DNA from: Roseovarius sp.
GTDB taxonomy: Bacteria > Pseudomonadota > Alphaproteobacteria > Rhodobacterales > Rhodobacteraceae
Assembly (NCBI GenBank): GCA_021775255.1
Contig: JAJFIA010000013.1
Coordinates: 18,742 to 82,741, forward strand
Direction of reading: 5' to 3'
Length of the DNA stretch: 64,000 nucleotides
Under the pieces are notes generated by a model. That model made no database searches. It saw only the letters and a program-made list of their open reading frames with translations, and had not been told where the DNA came from. Every line of letters starts with the position of its first letter. The first letter of the stretch is position 1. Shown here in pieces: positions 1 to 8,082 of the stretch. Made by a program: the position numbers and the translations under genes.

Positions 1-1
1 G

Positions 2-601
2 CTGGGCGGGGCCACGCAGATGGCCGCGAGCTTCAACACCGAGATGGAGCGGGTGCGCGGCGCTTTTTCCAGCACCGGTCAGGATGTGGCGGCACTGGAC
101 CGGGGGATCAGCCGGGGGCTGAACTCGGCCATCCGGGGGGCAGTGGTGAATGGCGACAGCCTGTCGGATTCGCTGCGCAGATTGGCCACCTCGCTGATTG
201 ATTCGTCATTCAACAGCGCGGTGCGGCCGGTGACCAATCAACTGGGCGGGATCGTATCGCAGGGGATTGGCGGGCTGATTGGCAATCTATTGCCGTTTGC
301 GAAGGGCGCGGGCTTTGCCCAGGGCCGGGTGATGCCGTTTGCCAATGGCGGGGTTGTGTCCGGCCCGGTGAGTTTTCCCATGCGCGGCGGTGCCGGGCTG
401 ATGGGAGAGGCGGGCCCCGAGGCGATCATGCCGCTGGCGCGCGGCACCGATGGCCGGTTGGGCGTGCGCGGGCAGGGCGGCGGCAATGTCAATGTGGTGA
501 TGAATATCACAACGCCGGATTCTGAGGGCTTTCGCCGAAGTCAGGGGCAGATTGCGGCGCAGCTTGGCCGGGCGATTGGCCGTGGTCAGCGCAACCGTTA
601 A
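2..601 (+). CDS. GTA tail tape measure protein, C-terminal end (partial at window edge)
   Basis: The open frame runs in from before the window (reading from base 2), so only about the last 199 residues are visible. A Gly-rich C-terminal part carries the motif MGEAGPEAIMPLARG (around residues 135-150 of the visible part), typical of the C-terminus of lambda-like tail tape measure proteins, followed by a short basic end. The tape measure sets tail length and lies in the tail lumen. The four downstream genes match the conserved end of the Rhodobacterales gene transfer agent cluster (g12-g15), so this corresponds to g11. A 130-nt gap holding a structured repeat separates it from g12, whereas the next genes overlap or lie only 3 nt apart. 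Family assignment is firm from context plus motif; the N-terminus cannot be judged. Confidence 0.88.
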   Translation: MGGATQMAASFNTEMERVRGAFSSTGQDVAALDRGISRGLNSAIRGAVVNGDSLSDSLRRLATSLIDSSFNSAVRPVTNQLGGIVSQGIGGLIGNLLPFAKGAGFAQGRVMPFANGGVVSGPVSFPMRGGAGLMGEAGPEAIMPLARGTDGRLGVRGQGGGNVNVVMNITTPDSEGFRRSQGQIAAQLGRAIGRGQRNR

Positions 602-604
602 CTC

Positions 605-715
605 AAGCGTTTCAGGGCGGTCATCGATCACATGAATAACCTGAAACGCCCACAACATTTTTAGGTTCCGCGCGTTTCGCATGATTGTTTGAAAAAACAA
701 TAAGTCGAAACGCTC
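605..715 (-). repeat. Two-hairpin intergenic element, copy A (inside GTA operon)
   Basis: Read on the minus strand, this 111-nt element forms two hairpins. Hairpin 1 has outer arms GCGTTTCG/CGAAACGC (706-713 with 672-679) and inner arms ATTGTTT/AAACAAT (695-701 with 684-690). Hairpin 2 has perfect 10-bp arms at 640-649 and 607-616. Between them lie GCGCGGAACCT and ATGTTGTGGGCGTTTCA, both repeated exactly in copy B at 53948-54060. It fills the gap between the tape measure and distal-tail genes. Its class (MITE-like, structured RNA or regulatory) is unknown to me. Confidence 0.8.
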
Positions 716-731
716 AATCGGGAGAAGTGAG

Positions 732-1364
732 ATGAATTTTCATGAGGTACGTTTTCCCGCCAATCTGAGCTTTGGCTCGATCGGCGGGCCGGAACGGCAT
801 ACGGATATTGTCACCCTTGCCAACGGCTATGAGGAGCGCAACACGCCCTGGCAGCATTCGCGCCGCCGGTTTGATGCGGGGGCTGCGATGCGGGGGCTGG
901 ATGATATTGAGACGCTGCTGGCGTTTTTCGAGGCCCGGCGCGGGCAGATTTACGGGTTTCGCTGGAAAGACTGGTCGGATTACAAATCCTCGGCCTCGGA
1001 GTTTGGGGTGGATTACCAAGATGAGATCATTGCCATTGGCGATGACGTGACGGCGGTGTTTCAGCTTAACAAGACTTACCGGTCGGGGGCGTACACCTAT
1101 TTGCGACCGATTACCAAGCCGGTGCTTGGCTCGGTCAAGATGGGGCTTTCGGGCGATGAGCAGCAGGAGGGCGTGCATTACGAGGTGGATACCACCACCG
1201 GCATTGTCACCTTCGAGCATCCGCCCAATGACGGGCTGGAGATTACCGCGGGCTTTGAATTTGACGTGCCGGTGCGGTTTGATACCGATCGGATACAAAT
1301 CTCGATGGCCAGTTTTCAGGCCGGTGAAGTGCCAAGCGCGCCGGTGGTCGAGGTGCGGGTATGA
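732..1364 (+). CDS. GTA distal tail protein (TIGR02217/DUF2460 family)
   Basis: This 210-residue protein has the opening NFHEVRFPANLSFGSIGGPE and the block FFEARRGQIYGFRWKDWSDYKS (about residues 63-84), hallmarks of the TIGR02217/DUF2460 family, i.e. g12 of the Rhodobacter capsulatus GTA cluster. Family knowledge: it forms the distal tail ring joining the tail tube to the baseplate hub. The start is supported by the Shine-Dalgarno run GGGAGAAG just upstream. The stop overlaps the start of the next gene (ATGA), so the tail-tip genes are translationally coupled. Length is as usual for the family and there are no disruptions. Confidence 0.93.
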   Translation: MNFHEVRFPANLSFGSIGGPERHTDIVTLANGYEERNTPWQHSRRRFDAGAAMRGLDDIETLLAFFEARRGQIYGFRWKDWSDYKSSASEFGVDYQDEIIAIGDDVTAVFQLNKTYRSGAYTYLRPITKPVLGSVKMGLSGDEQQEGVHYEVDTTTGIVTFEHPPNDGLEITAGFEFDVPVRFDTDRIQISMASFQAGEVPSAPVVEVRV

Positions 1365-2251
1365 GCGGGCTGAACGCCGGATTGCAGGCGCATCTTGAGA
1401 CCGGGCTGACAACGACCTGCCGCTGCTGGGCGTTGACGCGGGTGGATGGTGTTTTGTTCGGATTTACCGATCATGATGGTGATCTTTCGTTTGAAGGCAT
1501 TGATTTCAAAGCTGAAAGCGGGCTTAGCGCCCTGGCGTTGCAGCAATCGACCGGCCTGTCGGTGGATAATACCGAGGCGCTGGGCGCCTTGAGTGCCGAT
1601 GTGATCCGTGAGGATGATATCGAGGCCGGGCGCTATGACGGGGCCGAGATACGCGCCTGGCTGGTGAACTGGCAAAACGTGGCCGAGCGGCAGTTGCAGT
1701 TTCGCGGCACAATCGGCGATCTCAAGCGCACCGATGGCGCGTTTGAGGCGGAATTGCGCGGCCTGACTGAAGCATTGAACCGGCCTTTGGGGCGGGTCTA
1801 TCAAAAGCCGTGCAGCGCGGTTCTGGGCGACAGAAACTGCAAATTTGACCTGACGCAGCCGGGATTCACCAACGAGCGCGATGTCGAGATCGTCGAGGAG
1901 CGGCGGGTGTTCAGATTTGACGCCTTGCCGGGATTTGAAGAGGGCTGGTTTCAGTTCGGGCGGCTGGTGATGCTGTCAGGCGCCGCTGTTGATCTGAGCG
2001 GATCAATCAAGCACGACCGGATTGAAGATGATGAGCGGGTGATCGAGCTATGGCAGCCGCTGAGGGCGGAAATTGTGGCCGGGGATCGGCTGAGGCTGGA
2101 TGCGGGCTGTGACAAGCGCTTTGAGACTTGCCTGTTCAAGTTTGATAACCTGCTGAATTATCAAGGCTTTCCGGATATTCCCGGCGATGACTGGACAATA
2201 ACCGACCCCACCAAGGCCGGAGATCTGAGCGGCGGGAGCCGCCGGTCATGA
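1361..2251 (+). CDS. GTA baseplate hub protein (TIGR02218/DUF2163 family)
   Basis: 296 residues, with N-terminal DUF2163 features (TTTCRCWALTRVDG, GFTDHDGDL) and the C-terminal phage_BR0599-type region. It corresponds to g13 of the R. capsulatus GTA, a hub component at the tail tip. Four cysteines, C151, C160, C250 and C257 (PCSAVLGDRNC and CDKRFETC), are spaced like those of tail-tip proteins that bind an Fe-S cluster (lambda gpL is the known precedent); a cluster here is inference. Start and stop overlap the neighbouring genes by 4 nt on both sides, indicating tight coupling. The frame is intact. Confidence 0.92.
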   Translation: MSGLNAGLQAHLETGLTTTCRCWALTRVDGVLFGFTDHDGDLSFEGIDFKAESGLSALALQQSTGLSVDNTEALGALSADVIREDDIEAGRYDGAEIRAWLVNWQNVAERQLQFRGTIGDLKRTDGAFEAELRGLTEALNRPLGRVYQKPCSAVLGDRNCKFDLTQPGFTNERDVEIVEERRVFRFDALPGFEEGWFQFGRLVMLSGAAVDLSGSIKHDRIEDDERVIELWQPLRAEIVAGDRLRLDAGCDKRFETCLFKFDNLLNYQGFPDIPGDDWTITDPTKAGDLSGGSRRS

Positions 2252-2691
2252 GCGAACAGGCACAAAAGATTGTGGCGGCGGCGCGTGGCTGGATCGGCAC
2301 GCCCTACCGGCATCAGGCCTCGTGCAGGGGGGCGGGCAGCGATTGTCTGGGCCTGTTGCGCGGGGTCTGGCGCGAGGTTCTGGGCGAGGAGCCGCAGAAA
2401 ATCCCGGCCTATTCAATGGATTGGTCCGAGCCTTCGCGGGTTGAGGCGCTATGGCAAGGGGCCGAGCGGCATCTTGTGGCAAAGAAAACAGAGGATGAGG
2501 CCATCGGCGATGTGCTGCTGTTTCGCATGCGCGAGGGGGCGGTGGCGAAACATCTGGGGCTGGCGGGGCAGATCGGCCCAAAGGCCACATTCATTCATGC
2601 TTATTCCGGTCACGCAGTGATGGAAAGCCCGCTGAGCGCGCCGTGGAAAAGGCGCATTGTGGCGCGGTTCAGATTTCCCGAAGGGAGCTAA
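2248..2691 (+). CDS. GTA NlpC/P60-type tail peptidase
   Basis: This 147-residue NlpC/P60 cysteine peptidase corresponds to GTA g14 (TIGR02219). The catalytic cysteine is C33 in GSDCLGLLRG and the histidine is H102 in AKHLGLAG; the N-terminal GTPYRHQ motif is also typical. The family cleaves peptide cross-links of peptidoglycan. In a GTA tail tip it is expected to open the recipient wall locally for DNA entry. It overlaps g13 by 4 nt and is followed 3 nt later by g15. Active-site residues are present and the length is normal, so the enzyme looks functional. Confidence 0.93.
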   Translation: MSEQAQKIVAAARGWIGTPYRHQASCRGAGSDCLGLLRGVWREVLGEEPQKIPAYSMDWSEPSRVEALWQGAERHLVAKKTEDEAIGDVLLFRMREGAVAKHLGLAGQIGPKATFIHAYSGHAVMESPLSAPWKRRIVARFRFPEGS

Positions 2692-2694
2692 ATT

Positions 2695-5600
2695 ATGGCG
2701 ACTATTGTTCTTTCAAGTGTGGGGGCGGCTGTGGGCGGCTCGATCGGCGGCTCGGTTCTGGGTATTTCCTCGGCTGCGATCGGGCGCTTTGCCGGGGCCG
2801 TGATCGGCCGCTCTATTGATCAGCGCCTTTTGGGGCAGGGATCGGACGTGGTGGAGACCGGCCGGGTGAACCGGCTGCGCCTGACCGGCGCGGGCGAAGG
2901 CGAAGCGGTGGCGCAGGTTTATGGGCGGATGCGGGTCTCAGGCCAAGTGATTTGGGCCACGGAATTTCAAGAGAATGTGACCACGACCGGCGGCAGGCGC
3001 GGCGGCAAGGGCGCGCCGAAACCGCCCACCCCGACGCAGCGCAATTTCAGCTATTCCATCAGCCTGGCGATTGCCCTGAGCGAGGGCGAGATCAGCCATG
3101 TGGGCCGGGTCTGGGCGGATGGATCGGAGATTGCGCCCGACAGCCTGAATATGCGGGTCTATCGCGGCACCATGGATCAACTGCCGGATTCCAAGATGGA
3201 AGCGGTTGAGGGTGCAGGTTTGGTGCCGGCCTATCGCGGCACGGCCTATGTGGTGATCGAGGATCTGGATCTGGCGACATTCGGCAACCGGGTGCCGCAG
3301 TTGACATTTGAGGTTACCCGCCCGTCGCAGCCTTTTCAGGAGGGCTATGAGCTGGACCCCGCGCATGGGATAAAGGCGGTGGCGATGTTGCCCGGCAGCG
3401 GTGAATACGCCCTGGCAACCACGCCGGTGAACATCAATTTCGGTTTTGGCACTGGCGGGCTGGCGAATGTCAATTCGGCCTCGGCCAAGGCGGATTTTGC
3501 CACCTCATTGGAAAACCTGACCGGTGAGATACCGGGCTGCCGGGGGGCATCCCTGGTGGTGAGCTGGATTGGCGATGATCTGCGCAGCAATCTGGCCACG
3601 ATCCGGCCCAAGCTGGAGCAGAAGGATTTTGATTCCTCGAACATGCCCTGGCAGGTTTCCGGGCTGACACGACAAACCGCGCAGCTTGTGGCCCGCGATG
3701 GGGATGACCGGCCGGTCTATGGCGGCACGCCCGCCGATGCCTCGGTGATCGAGGCCATTCTGGCGTTGCAGCAATCGGGCAAGGACGTGATGTATTACCC
3801 GTTTATCCTGATGGAGCAGACGGCAAATAACGGCCTGCCGGACCCCTATAGCGACGCACCCGATCAGGCGATATTGCCGTGGCGCGGGCGCATCACCCTG
3901 TCAAAAGCGCCGGGGCAGCCCGGCAGCCCGGATGGCACGGCGGCGGCGGATGCGGAAGTGGCGGCGTTTTTCGGCACCGCGCAGGCCAGTGATTTCATTA
4001 TTGGCCCGGTCAATCCGGCTCCGGATCCGAATGCGCCCCAAAATGGCGCGATTGAGCTGTTGAGCTTTGGCGGGGCCGTCAAGCAAAGCCCGATCACGTA
4101 TAATGGCCCCGATGAATGGGGATACCGGCGGTTTATCCTGCATCAGGCGGCCCTCTGTGCGGCTGTGGGCGGGGTTGAAAGCTTCTGCATCGGCTCGGAA
4201 ATGCGCGGGCTGACGCAGATCAGGGGCGCGAATAACAGCTTTCCGGCGGTCACGGCGCTGATTGATCTGGCAACCGAGGTGCGTGCCCTGCTGGGGCCGG
4301 ATGTGAAGATCAGCTATGCCGCCGACTGGTCGGAATATTTTGGCTTTCATCCGCAGGATGGCAGCGGCGATATATTCTTTCACCTTGATCCGCTTTGGGC
4401 CGATAACAACATTGATTTCATTGGCATCGACAATTACGTGCCGCTGTCGGACTGGCGCGAGGGGCAGGACCATCTGGATGCGAATTTTGGCGCGATTTAC
4501 AAGCTGGACTATCTGCAATCCAATATCGAGGGCGGAGAGGGGTTTGACTGGTTCTATCATTCCCCCGAGGCGCGCGAGGCGCAAATTCGCACGCCGGTCT
4601 TTGATAGCGCTTACGAGGAACACTGGATTTTCCGGTTCAAGGATTTTCATGGGTTTTGGCTGAATTCCCATCACGAGCGGGTGGGCGGTGTGCGCGCCGG
4701 ATTGCCAACCGATTGGGTGCCGCAATCGAAACCATTCCGCTTTACCGAATTTGGCTGTGCGGCGGTCGACAAGGGCAGCAATCAGCCGAATAAATTTGTC
4801 GATGCGAAATCATCGGAATCAAGCCTGCCGAATTTCTCGGACGGGCGCCGGGATGATCTGATCCAGCATCAGTATCTGCGGGCGATGACCGGCTATTGGA
4901 ATGATCCGGCGCATAACCCCATATCCATCGAATATGATGCGCCGATGATTGATATGGAACATGCCCATGTCTGGGCCTGGGATGCGCGGCCCTATCCGTT
5001 TTTCCCCAATAATCGCGGACTGTGGAGCGATGGCGAGAATTATTCGCGTGGGCATTGGATCACCGGGCGGGCGTCATCGCGGTCGCTGGCTTCGGTGGTG
5101 GATGAGATCAATATTGTGGCCGGTCTGGAGCACTATGATTTATCGCATCTGTTTGGTTTTGTGCATGGGTTCCTGGCGGATCGGGTGGGCGAGGCGCGGG
5201 CCTCGTTACAACCCTTGCAACTGCGCTATGGCTTTGATGCGGTTGAGCGCGACGGGATCTTGAAATTTGAGCTGCGCGACGGGCTGCTGGACATGCTACT
5301 TGATCCACAGTTTCTGGTGCGTGATCCTGAACTGAACGCGGTGCTGGAGGAAACAAGGGGCGCGGCGGCAGAGGCCGCCGGGCGGGTGCGGCTGCGGTTT
5401 ATCGAGGCCGATGGCAATTTTGAGGTGATCGCGGAAGAGGCGATTTTGCCCAATGAGGCCACACATGCGGTTTCCACCTCGGAAATGCCATTGGTGATGA
5501 CGCGGGCGCAGGGGCGGCAGACGGTTGAACGCTGGCTGTCGGAAACGCAGGTGTCTACCGATACGCTGCGGCTTTCACTGCCGCCCTCAAAGCTGCAACT

Positions 5601-6714
5601 GGGGGCTGGCGATATTTTCGGCCTGCCCGAGGATGGCGGCACCGGATTGTTCCGGATTGACCGGGTTGAAATCCTGGGCAATGCCCAGCGGATTGAGGCG
5701 GTGCGGGTTGAACCCGAAAGCTATCGCCCGATTGATATTGATGAAATTCCCGCCCGGGTGCGGACATTCACGCCGCCTTCGCCGGTGACACCCTTGTTCA
5801 TGGACCTGCCGCTGATGCTGGGCGATGAGGTGCCGCATGCGCCGCATCTGGCGGTGACGGCCAGGCCATGGCCGGGCACGGCAGCGCTGTATTCATCGGA
5901 TGTGGATGCCAATTATCAGCTTAACCTGATCGTGCCCGCGCCCACCCCGGTTGGGATGACGGAAAACCAGATGCCGCATGCCCGTGAAGGGGTGATTGAC
6001 CGTGGCGATGGCCTGATCGTTAAAATGCTATCAGGACAGTTGGAAAGCGTGGGCGATGAGGAATTTCTGGCGGGGGCGAACCTATGTGCGATAGGCGATG
6101 GCACGCCGGATGGCTGGGAATTGTTCCAGTTTCGCGATGCCGAAATGATTGCCGAGGACACCTATTTCCTCAGCCACCGTTTGCGCGGTCAGGCGGGGAC
6201 AAATTCGGCCCAGACCGGTGCCTGGCCGGTGGGGTCGATTGTTGTGCGGATGGATGGCACGCCGTTGCAGATTGCCCTGGCCGAGGCCAAGCGCGGGCTG
6301 GCGCGGCATTACCGCGTCGGGCCGGGGGCACGGCCGGTGGATGACCCTTCATTTCAGCATGCGGTGTTGGCGTTTGACGGCATCGGCCTGAGGCCCTACA
6401 GCCCGGCGCATTTGCGGGCAAGCGCGCAGGCATCTGGCGATATTGATTATAGCTGGATCCGGCGCACTCGCATTGGCGGTGATCGCTGGGATACGCCCGA
6501 GGTGCCGCTTGGCGAAGAAACTGAGCAATATCTGTTGCGGGTGATGCAGGGCACAAATGTGCTGCGCGAGGTGATAGTGAACACGCCTGATTGGACCTAT
6601 AGCGCGGCGGATCAGGCCAGCGATGCCCTAAGCGGCGCGTTTGAGCTCAATGTGGCGCAAATATCGGCCAGCTTCGGCCCCGGTGTGTTTGCCATACTGG
6701 CACAATCCGCCTGA
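2695..6714 (+). CDS. GTA tail-tip megatron / host-interaction protein (g15, Rcc01698-like)
   Basis: 1339 residues. The N-terminal 40 residues are Gly/Ala/Ile-rich (hydrophobic) and are followed by a tail-tube-like region. A GTA TIM-barrel-like domain spans roughly residues 450-740 (motifs AALCAAVGGVESFCIGSEMR, FIGIDNYVPLSDW, FTEFGCAAVDKG). A phage tail (tail_3-like) region follows at roughly 790-950 and a beta-rich Rcc01698-like C-terminal region to the end. It corresponds to g15, the large protein closing the tail tip and contacting the recipient cell. The TIM barrel resembles glycoside hydrolases, but an activity cannot be claimed from sequence alone. It is the last gene of the GTA tail module and is followed directly by a paired palindromic repeat. 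Uninterrupted over 4 kb, which argues for purifying selection. Confidence 0.93.
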   Translation: MATIVLSSVGAAVGGSIGGSVLGISSAAIGRFAGAVIGRSIDQRLLGQGSDVVETGRVNRLRLTGAGEGEAVAQVYGRMRVSGQVIWATEFQENVTTTGGRRGGKGAPKPPTPTQRNFSYSISLAIALSEGEISHVGRVWADGSEIAPDSLNMRVYRGTMDQLPDSKMEAVEGAGLVPAYRGTAYVVIEDLDLATFGNRVPQLTFEVTRPSQPFQEGYELDPAHGIKAVAMLPGSGEYALATTPVNINFGFGTGGLANVNSASAKADFATSLENLTGEIPGCRGASLVVSWIGDDLRSNLATIRPKLEQKDFDSSNMPWQVSGLTRQTAQLVARDGDDRPVYGGTPADASVIEAILALQQSGKDVMYYPFILMEQTANNGLPDPYSDAPDQAILPWRGRITLSKAPGQPGSPDGTAAADAEVAAFFGTAQASDFIIGPVNPAPDPNAPQNGAIELLSFGGAVKQSPITYNGPDEWGYRRFILHQAALCAAVGGVESFCIGSEMRGLTQIRGANNSFPAVTALIDLATEVRALLGPDVKISYAADWSEYFGFHPQDGSGDIFFHLDPLWADNNIDFIGIDNYVPLSDWREGQDHLDANFGAIYKLDYLQSNIEGGEGFDWFYHSPEAREAQIRTPVFDSAYEEHWIFRFKDFHGFWLNSHHERVGGVRAGLPTDWVPQSKPFRFTEFGCAAVDKGSNQPNKFVDAKSSESSLPNFSDGRRDDLIQHQYLRAMTGYWNDPAHNPISIEYDAPMIDMEHAHVWAWDARPYPFFPNNRGLWSDGENYSRGHWITGRASSRSLASVVDEINIVAGLEHYDLSHLFGFVHGFLADRVGEARASLQPLQLRYGFDAVERDGILKFELRDGLLDMLLDPQFLVRDPELNAVLEETRGAAAEAAGRVRLRFIEADGNFEVIAEEAILPNEATHAVSTSEMPLVMTRAQGRQTVERWLSETQVSTDTLRLSLPPSKLQLGAGDIFGLPEDGGTGLFRIDRVEILGNAQRIEAVRVEPESYRPIDIDEIPARVRTFTPPSPVTPLFMDLPLMLGDEVPHAPHLAVTARPWPGTAALYSSDVDANYQLNLIVPAPTPVGMTENQMPHAREGVIDRGDGLIVKMLSGQLESVGDEEFLAGANLCAIGDGTPDGWELFQFRDAEMIAEDTYFLSHRLRGQAGTNSAQTGAWPVGSIVVRMDGTPLQIALAEAKRGLARHYRVGPGARPVDDPSFQHAVLAFDGIGLRPYSPAHLRASAQASGDIDYSWIRRTRIGGDRWDTPEVPLGEETEQYLLRVMQGTNVLREVIVNTPDWTYSAADQASDALSGAFELNVAQISASFGPGVFAILAQSA

Positions 6715-6721
6715 CCGCCCG

Positions 6722-6784
6722 CGTCCCGGCCCCCGCGCCGGGACCTCTCCTCAGACCGGGAGGTCCCGGATCAAGTCCGGGACG
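6722..6784. repeat. Paired palindromic REP-like element between GTA g15 and dksA-like gene
   Basis: Two palindromes face each other. The first has arms GTCCCGGC/GCCGGGAC (6723-6730, 6737-6744). The second has arms GTCCCGG/CCGGGAC around ATCAAGT (6763-6783). The flanks CGTCCCGG and GGACCTC...GAGGTCC also pair, so the whole 63 nt can fold into one long hairpin. The same composite occurs at 14028-14089. Lying between two convergent genes, it probably also terminates transcription in both directions, though it has no U-run. Confidence 0.85.
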
Positions 6785-6795
6785 CGCGGGGTGCA

Positions 6796-7152
6796 TTACC
6801 CGCTGGCGCATTGGATGCATCTTGTGGCCGCCGGATCAAACTCAAGCCGTTTCAATGCAATTTCCTCGCCGCAATCCTCGCAATAGCCGTATTCGCCGTC
6901 TGCCATGCGCCGCAACGCCGCCTTCAGGCGGCTTTTTTGCGTTTGCCTGCGCGCGTGATTTGCCTTGGCCATAGCCTGATTTTGCAACGCATCCATCCGG
7001 CTGAGCCGCCCAACGGCCTGCTGGTCAAGCTCGACCGTGGCCTGCCCGGCGGCCCCTGTTGCATCTTCCTCGTTCAGCTCATTCAGGCGTATGCGGATGA
7101 TTTCACGGTATTTTTCAAACTCTGATTCATTCATTTCAGTTATCTTTGCCAT
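6796..7152 (-). CDS. DksA/TraR-family C4 zinc-finger protein
   Basis: About 118 residues from the ATG at 7152 (MAKITEMNES); an ATG six codons later is also possible. The N-terminal half is predicted coiled-coil (SEFEKYREIIRIRLNEL). The C-terminus has a four-cysteine zinc knuckle, YCEDCGEEI...TRCIQCA, the DksA/TraR signature. Family members bind in the RNA polymerase secondary channel and modulate transcription, often with ppGpp. This one is shorter than E. coli DksA (151 aa) and lies in the size range of the short DksA-like proteins of alphaproteobacteria. It is transcribed divergently from cysE. The frame extends upstream to 7233, but that would overlap the cysE start and promoter, so the shorter start is preferred. 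Confidence 0.85.
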   Translation of the reverse strand: MAKITEMNESEFEKYREIIRIRLNELNEEDATGAAGQATVELDQQAVGRLSRMDALQNQAMAKANHARRQTQKSRLKAALRRMADGEYGYCEDCGEEIALKRLEFDPAATRCIQCASG

Positions 7153-7167
7153 CACAGGTTTTGCATT

Positions 7168-7194
7168 TTGCCATTCGTGCCTATCTGTTATAGT
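7168..7194 (+). promoter_or_regulatory. Candidate sigma-70-type promoter of cysE
   Basis: TTGCCA (7168-7173) and TATAGT (7189-7194) resemble -35 and -10 hexamers, but the spacer of 15 nt is short. A start near 7201 would give a leader of about 18 nt containing the AAAGGA ribosome binding site at 7205-7210. Prediction only. Confidence 0.4.
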
Positions 7195-7218
7195 CGGAGA
7201 CGCGAAAGGAACATGCAA

Positions 7219-8025
7219 ATGGCAAAAACACAATCAAAACTGGCCGAGATTGATCCGGTCTGGGCGCGGCTGACATCTGAAGCTGCTGCTGCCATTGAGG
7301 CTGAGCCGCTGATGGGCGGCATGGTGCATTCCAGCATTCTGCATCATGCAACGCTCGAATCGGCCCTGGCTTACCGGATTTCGCTCAAGCTCGCGTCAAA
7401 TGAAATGCCCGAGCAGATTTTACGTGAGATATGTGATCAGGCTTTTGGCTCTGACCCTGAAATCGCTCTGGAATCGCGGGCCGATATTGTTGCGGTGTAT
7501 GAGCGTGATCCGGCCTGCGACCGGTTTTTGCTGCCGATGTTGTTTTTCAAAGGCTTTCAGGCGGTGCAGGCCTACCGCGTGTCGCATTGGCTGTGGAAGA
7601 AAAATCGCAAGGATATGGCGCGGTTTTTTCAGATGCGCGCCTCGGAAGTTCTGGGGGTGGATATTCACCCGGCGGCAAAAATTGGCAAGGGCATCATGAT
7701 TGACCATGCCCATTCTATCGTTATCGGTGAAACCGCCGTGGTCGGCGATAATGTGTCGATGCTGCATTCCGTCACCCTTGGTGGCACCGGCAAGGAAGAA
7801 GAGGACCGCCACCCGAAAATTGGCTGCGGCGTGTTGATCGGGGCGGGCGCGAAGGTGCTGGGCAATATCAAGGTTGGGAATTGCAGCCGCATTGCCGCAG
7901 GTTCTGTGGTGCTTGAAGAAGTGCCGCCGTGCAAGACCGTGGCGGGCGTTCCGGCCAAGATCGTTGGCGAGGCGGGATGTGATCAGCCTTCTGTAGCGAT
8001 GGATCAGCTTTTGGGCGTTCGTTAA
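7219..8025 (+). CDS. cysE: Serine O-acetyltransferase
   Basis: 268 residues. It makes O-acetylserine from serine and acetyl-CoA, the first step of cysteine synthesis, in the cytoplasm. The N-terminal helical SATase domain (about 10-140) includes FKGFQAVQAYRVSHWLW. The left-handed beta-helix of hexapeptide repeats starts near 150: DIHPAAKIGKGIMIDHAHS with D162/H163, then VTLGGTGKE and the closing VPAKIVG. The ATG at 7219 is chosen because AAAGGA (7205-7210) is well spaced from it. The ATG at 7213 lies too close, and the upstream frame (from 7168) covers the promoter. It diverges from the DksA-like gene and converges on pdhC. Confidence 0.95.
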   Translation: MAKTQSKLAEIDPVWARLTSEAAAAIEAEPLMGGMVHSSILHHATLESALAYRISLKLASNEMPEQILREICDQAFGSDPEIALESRADIVAVYERDPACDRFLLPMLFFKGFQAVQAYRVSHWLWKKNRKDMARFFQMRASEVLGVDIHPAAKIGKGIMIDHAHSIVIGETAVVGDNVSMLHSVTLGGTGKEEEDRHPKIGCGVLIGAGAKVLGNIKVGNCSRIAAGSVVLEEVPPCKTVAGVPAKIVGEAGCDQPSVAMDQLLGVR

Positions 8026-8033
8026 TACGCGCG

Positions 8034-8064
8034 CGCCCCGCGGCCCGGCTCGGGTGGCGGGGCG
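8034..8064. terminator. GC-rich hairpin between convergent cysE and pdhC
   Basis: Arms CGCCCCGC (8034-8041) and GCGGGGCG (8057-8064) enclose an inner stem CCCG/CGGG (8044-8047, 8051-8054). It sits between the stops of two convergent genes, so a shared terminator is likely, although there is no clear U-run on either side. Confidence 0.45.
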
Positions 8065-8082
8065 GGATGTGTTTGACAGCTT

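Noticed and set aside
2..6714. The tail genes as part of an active prophage
   Set aside because: The gene order is that of the vertically inherited GTA; ordinary housekeeping genes follow directly, and there is no integrase, lysis, replication gene or attachment site in the window.
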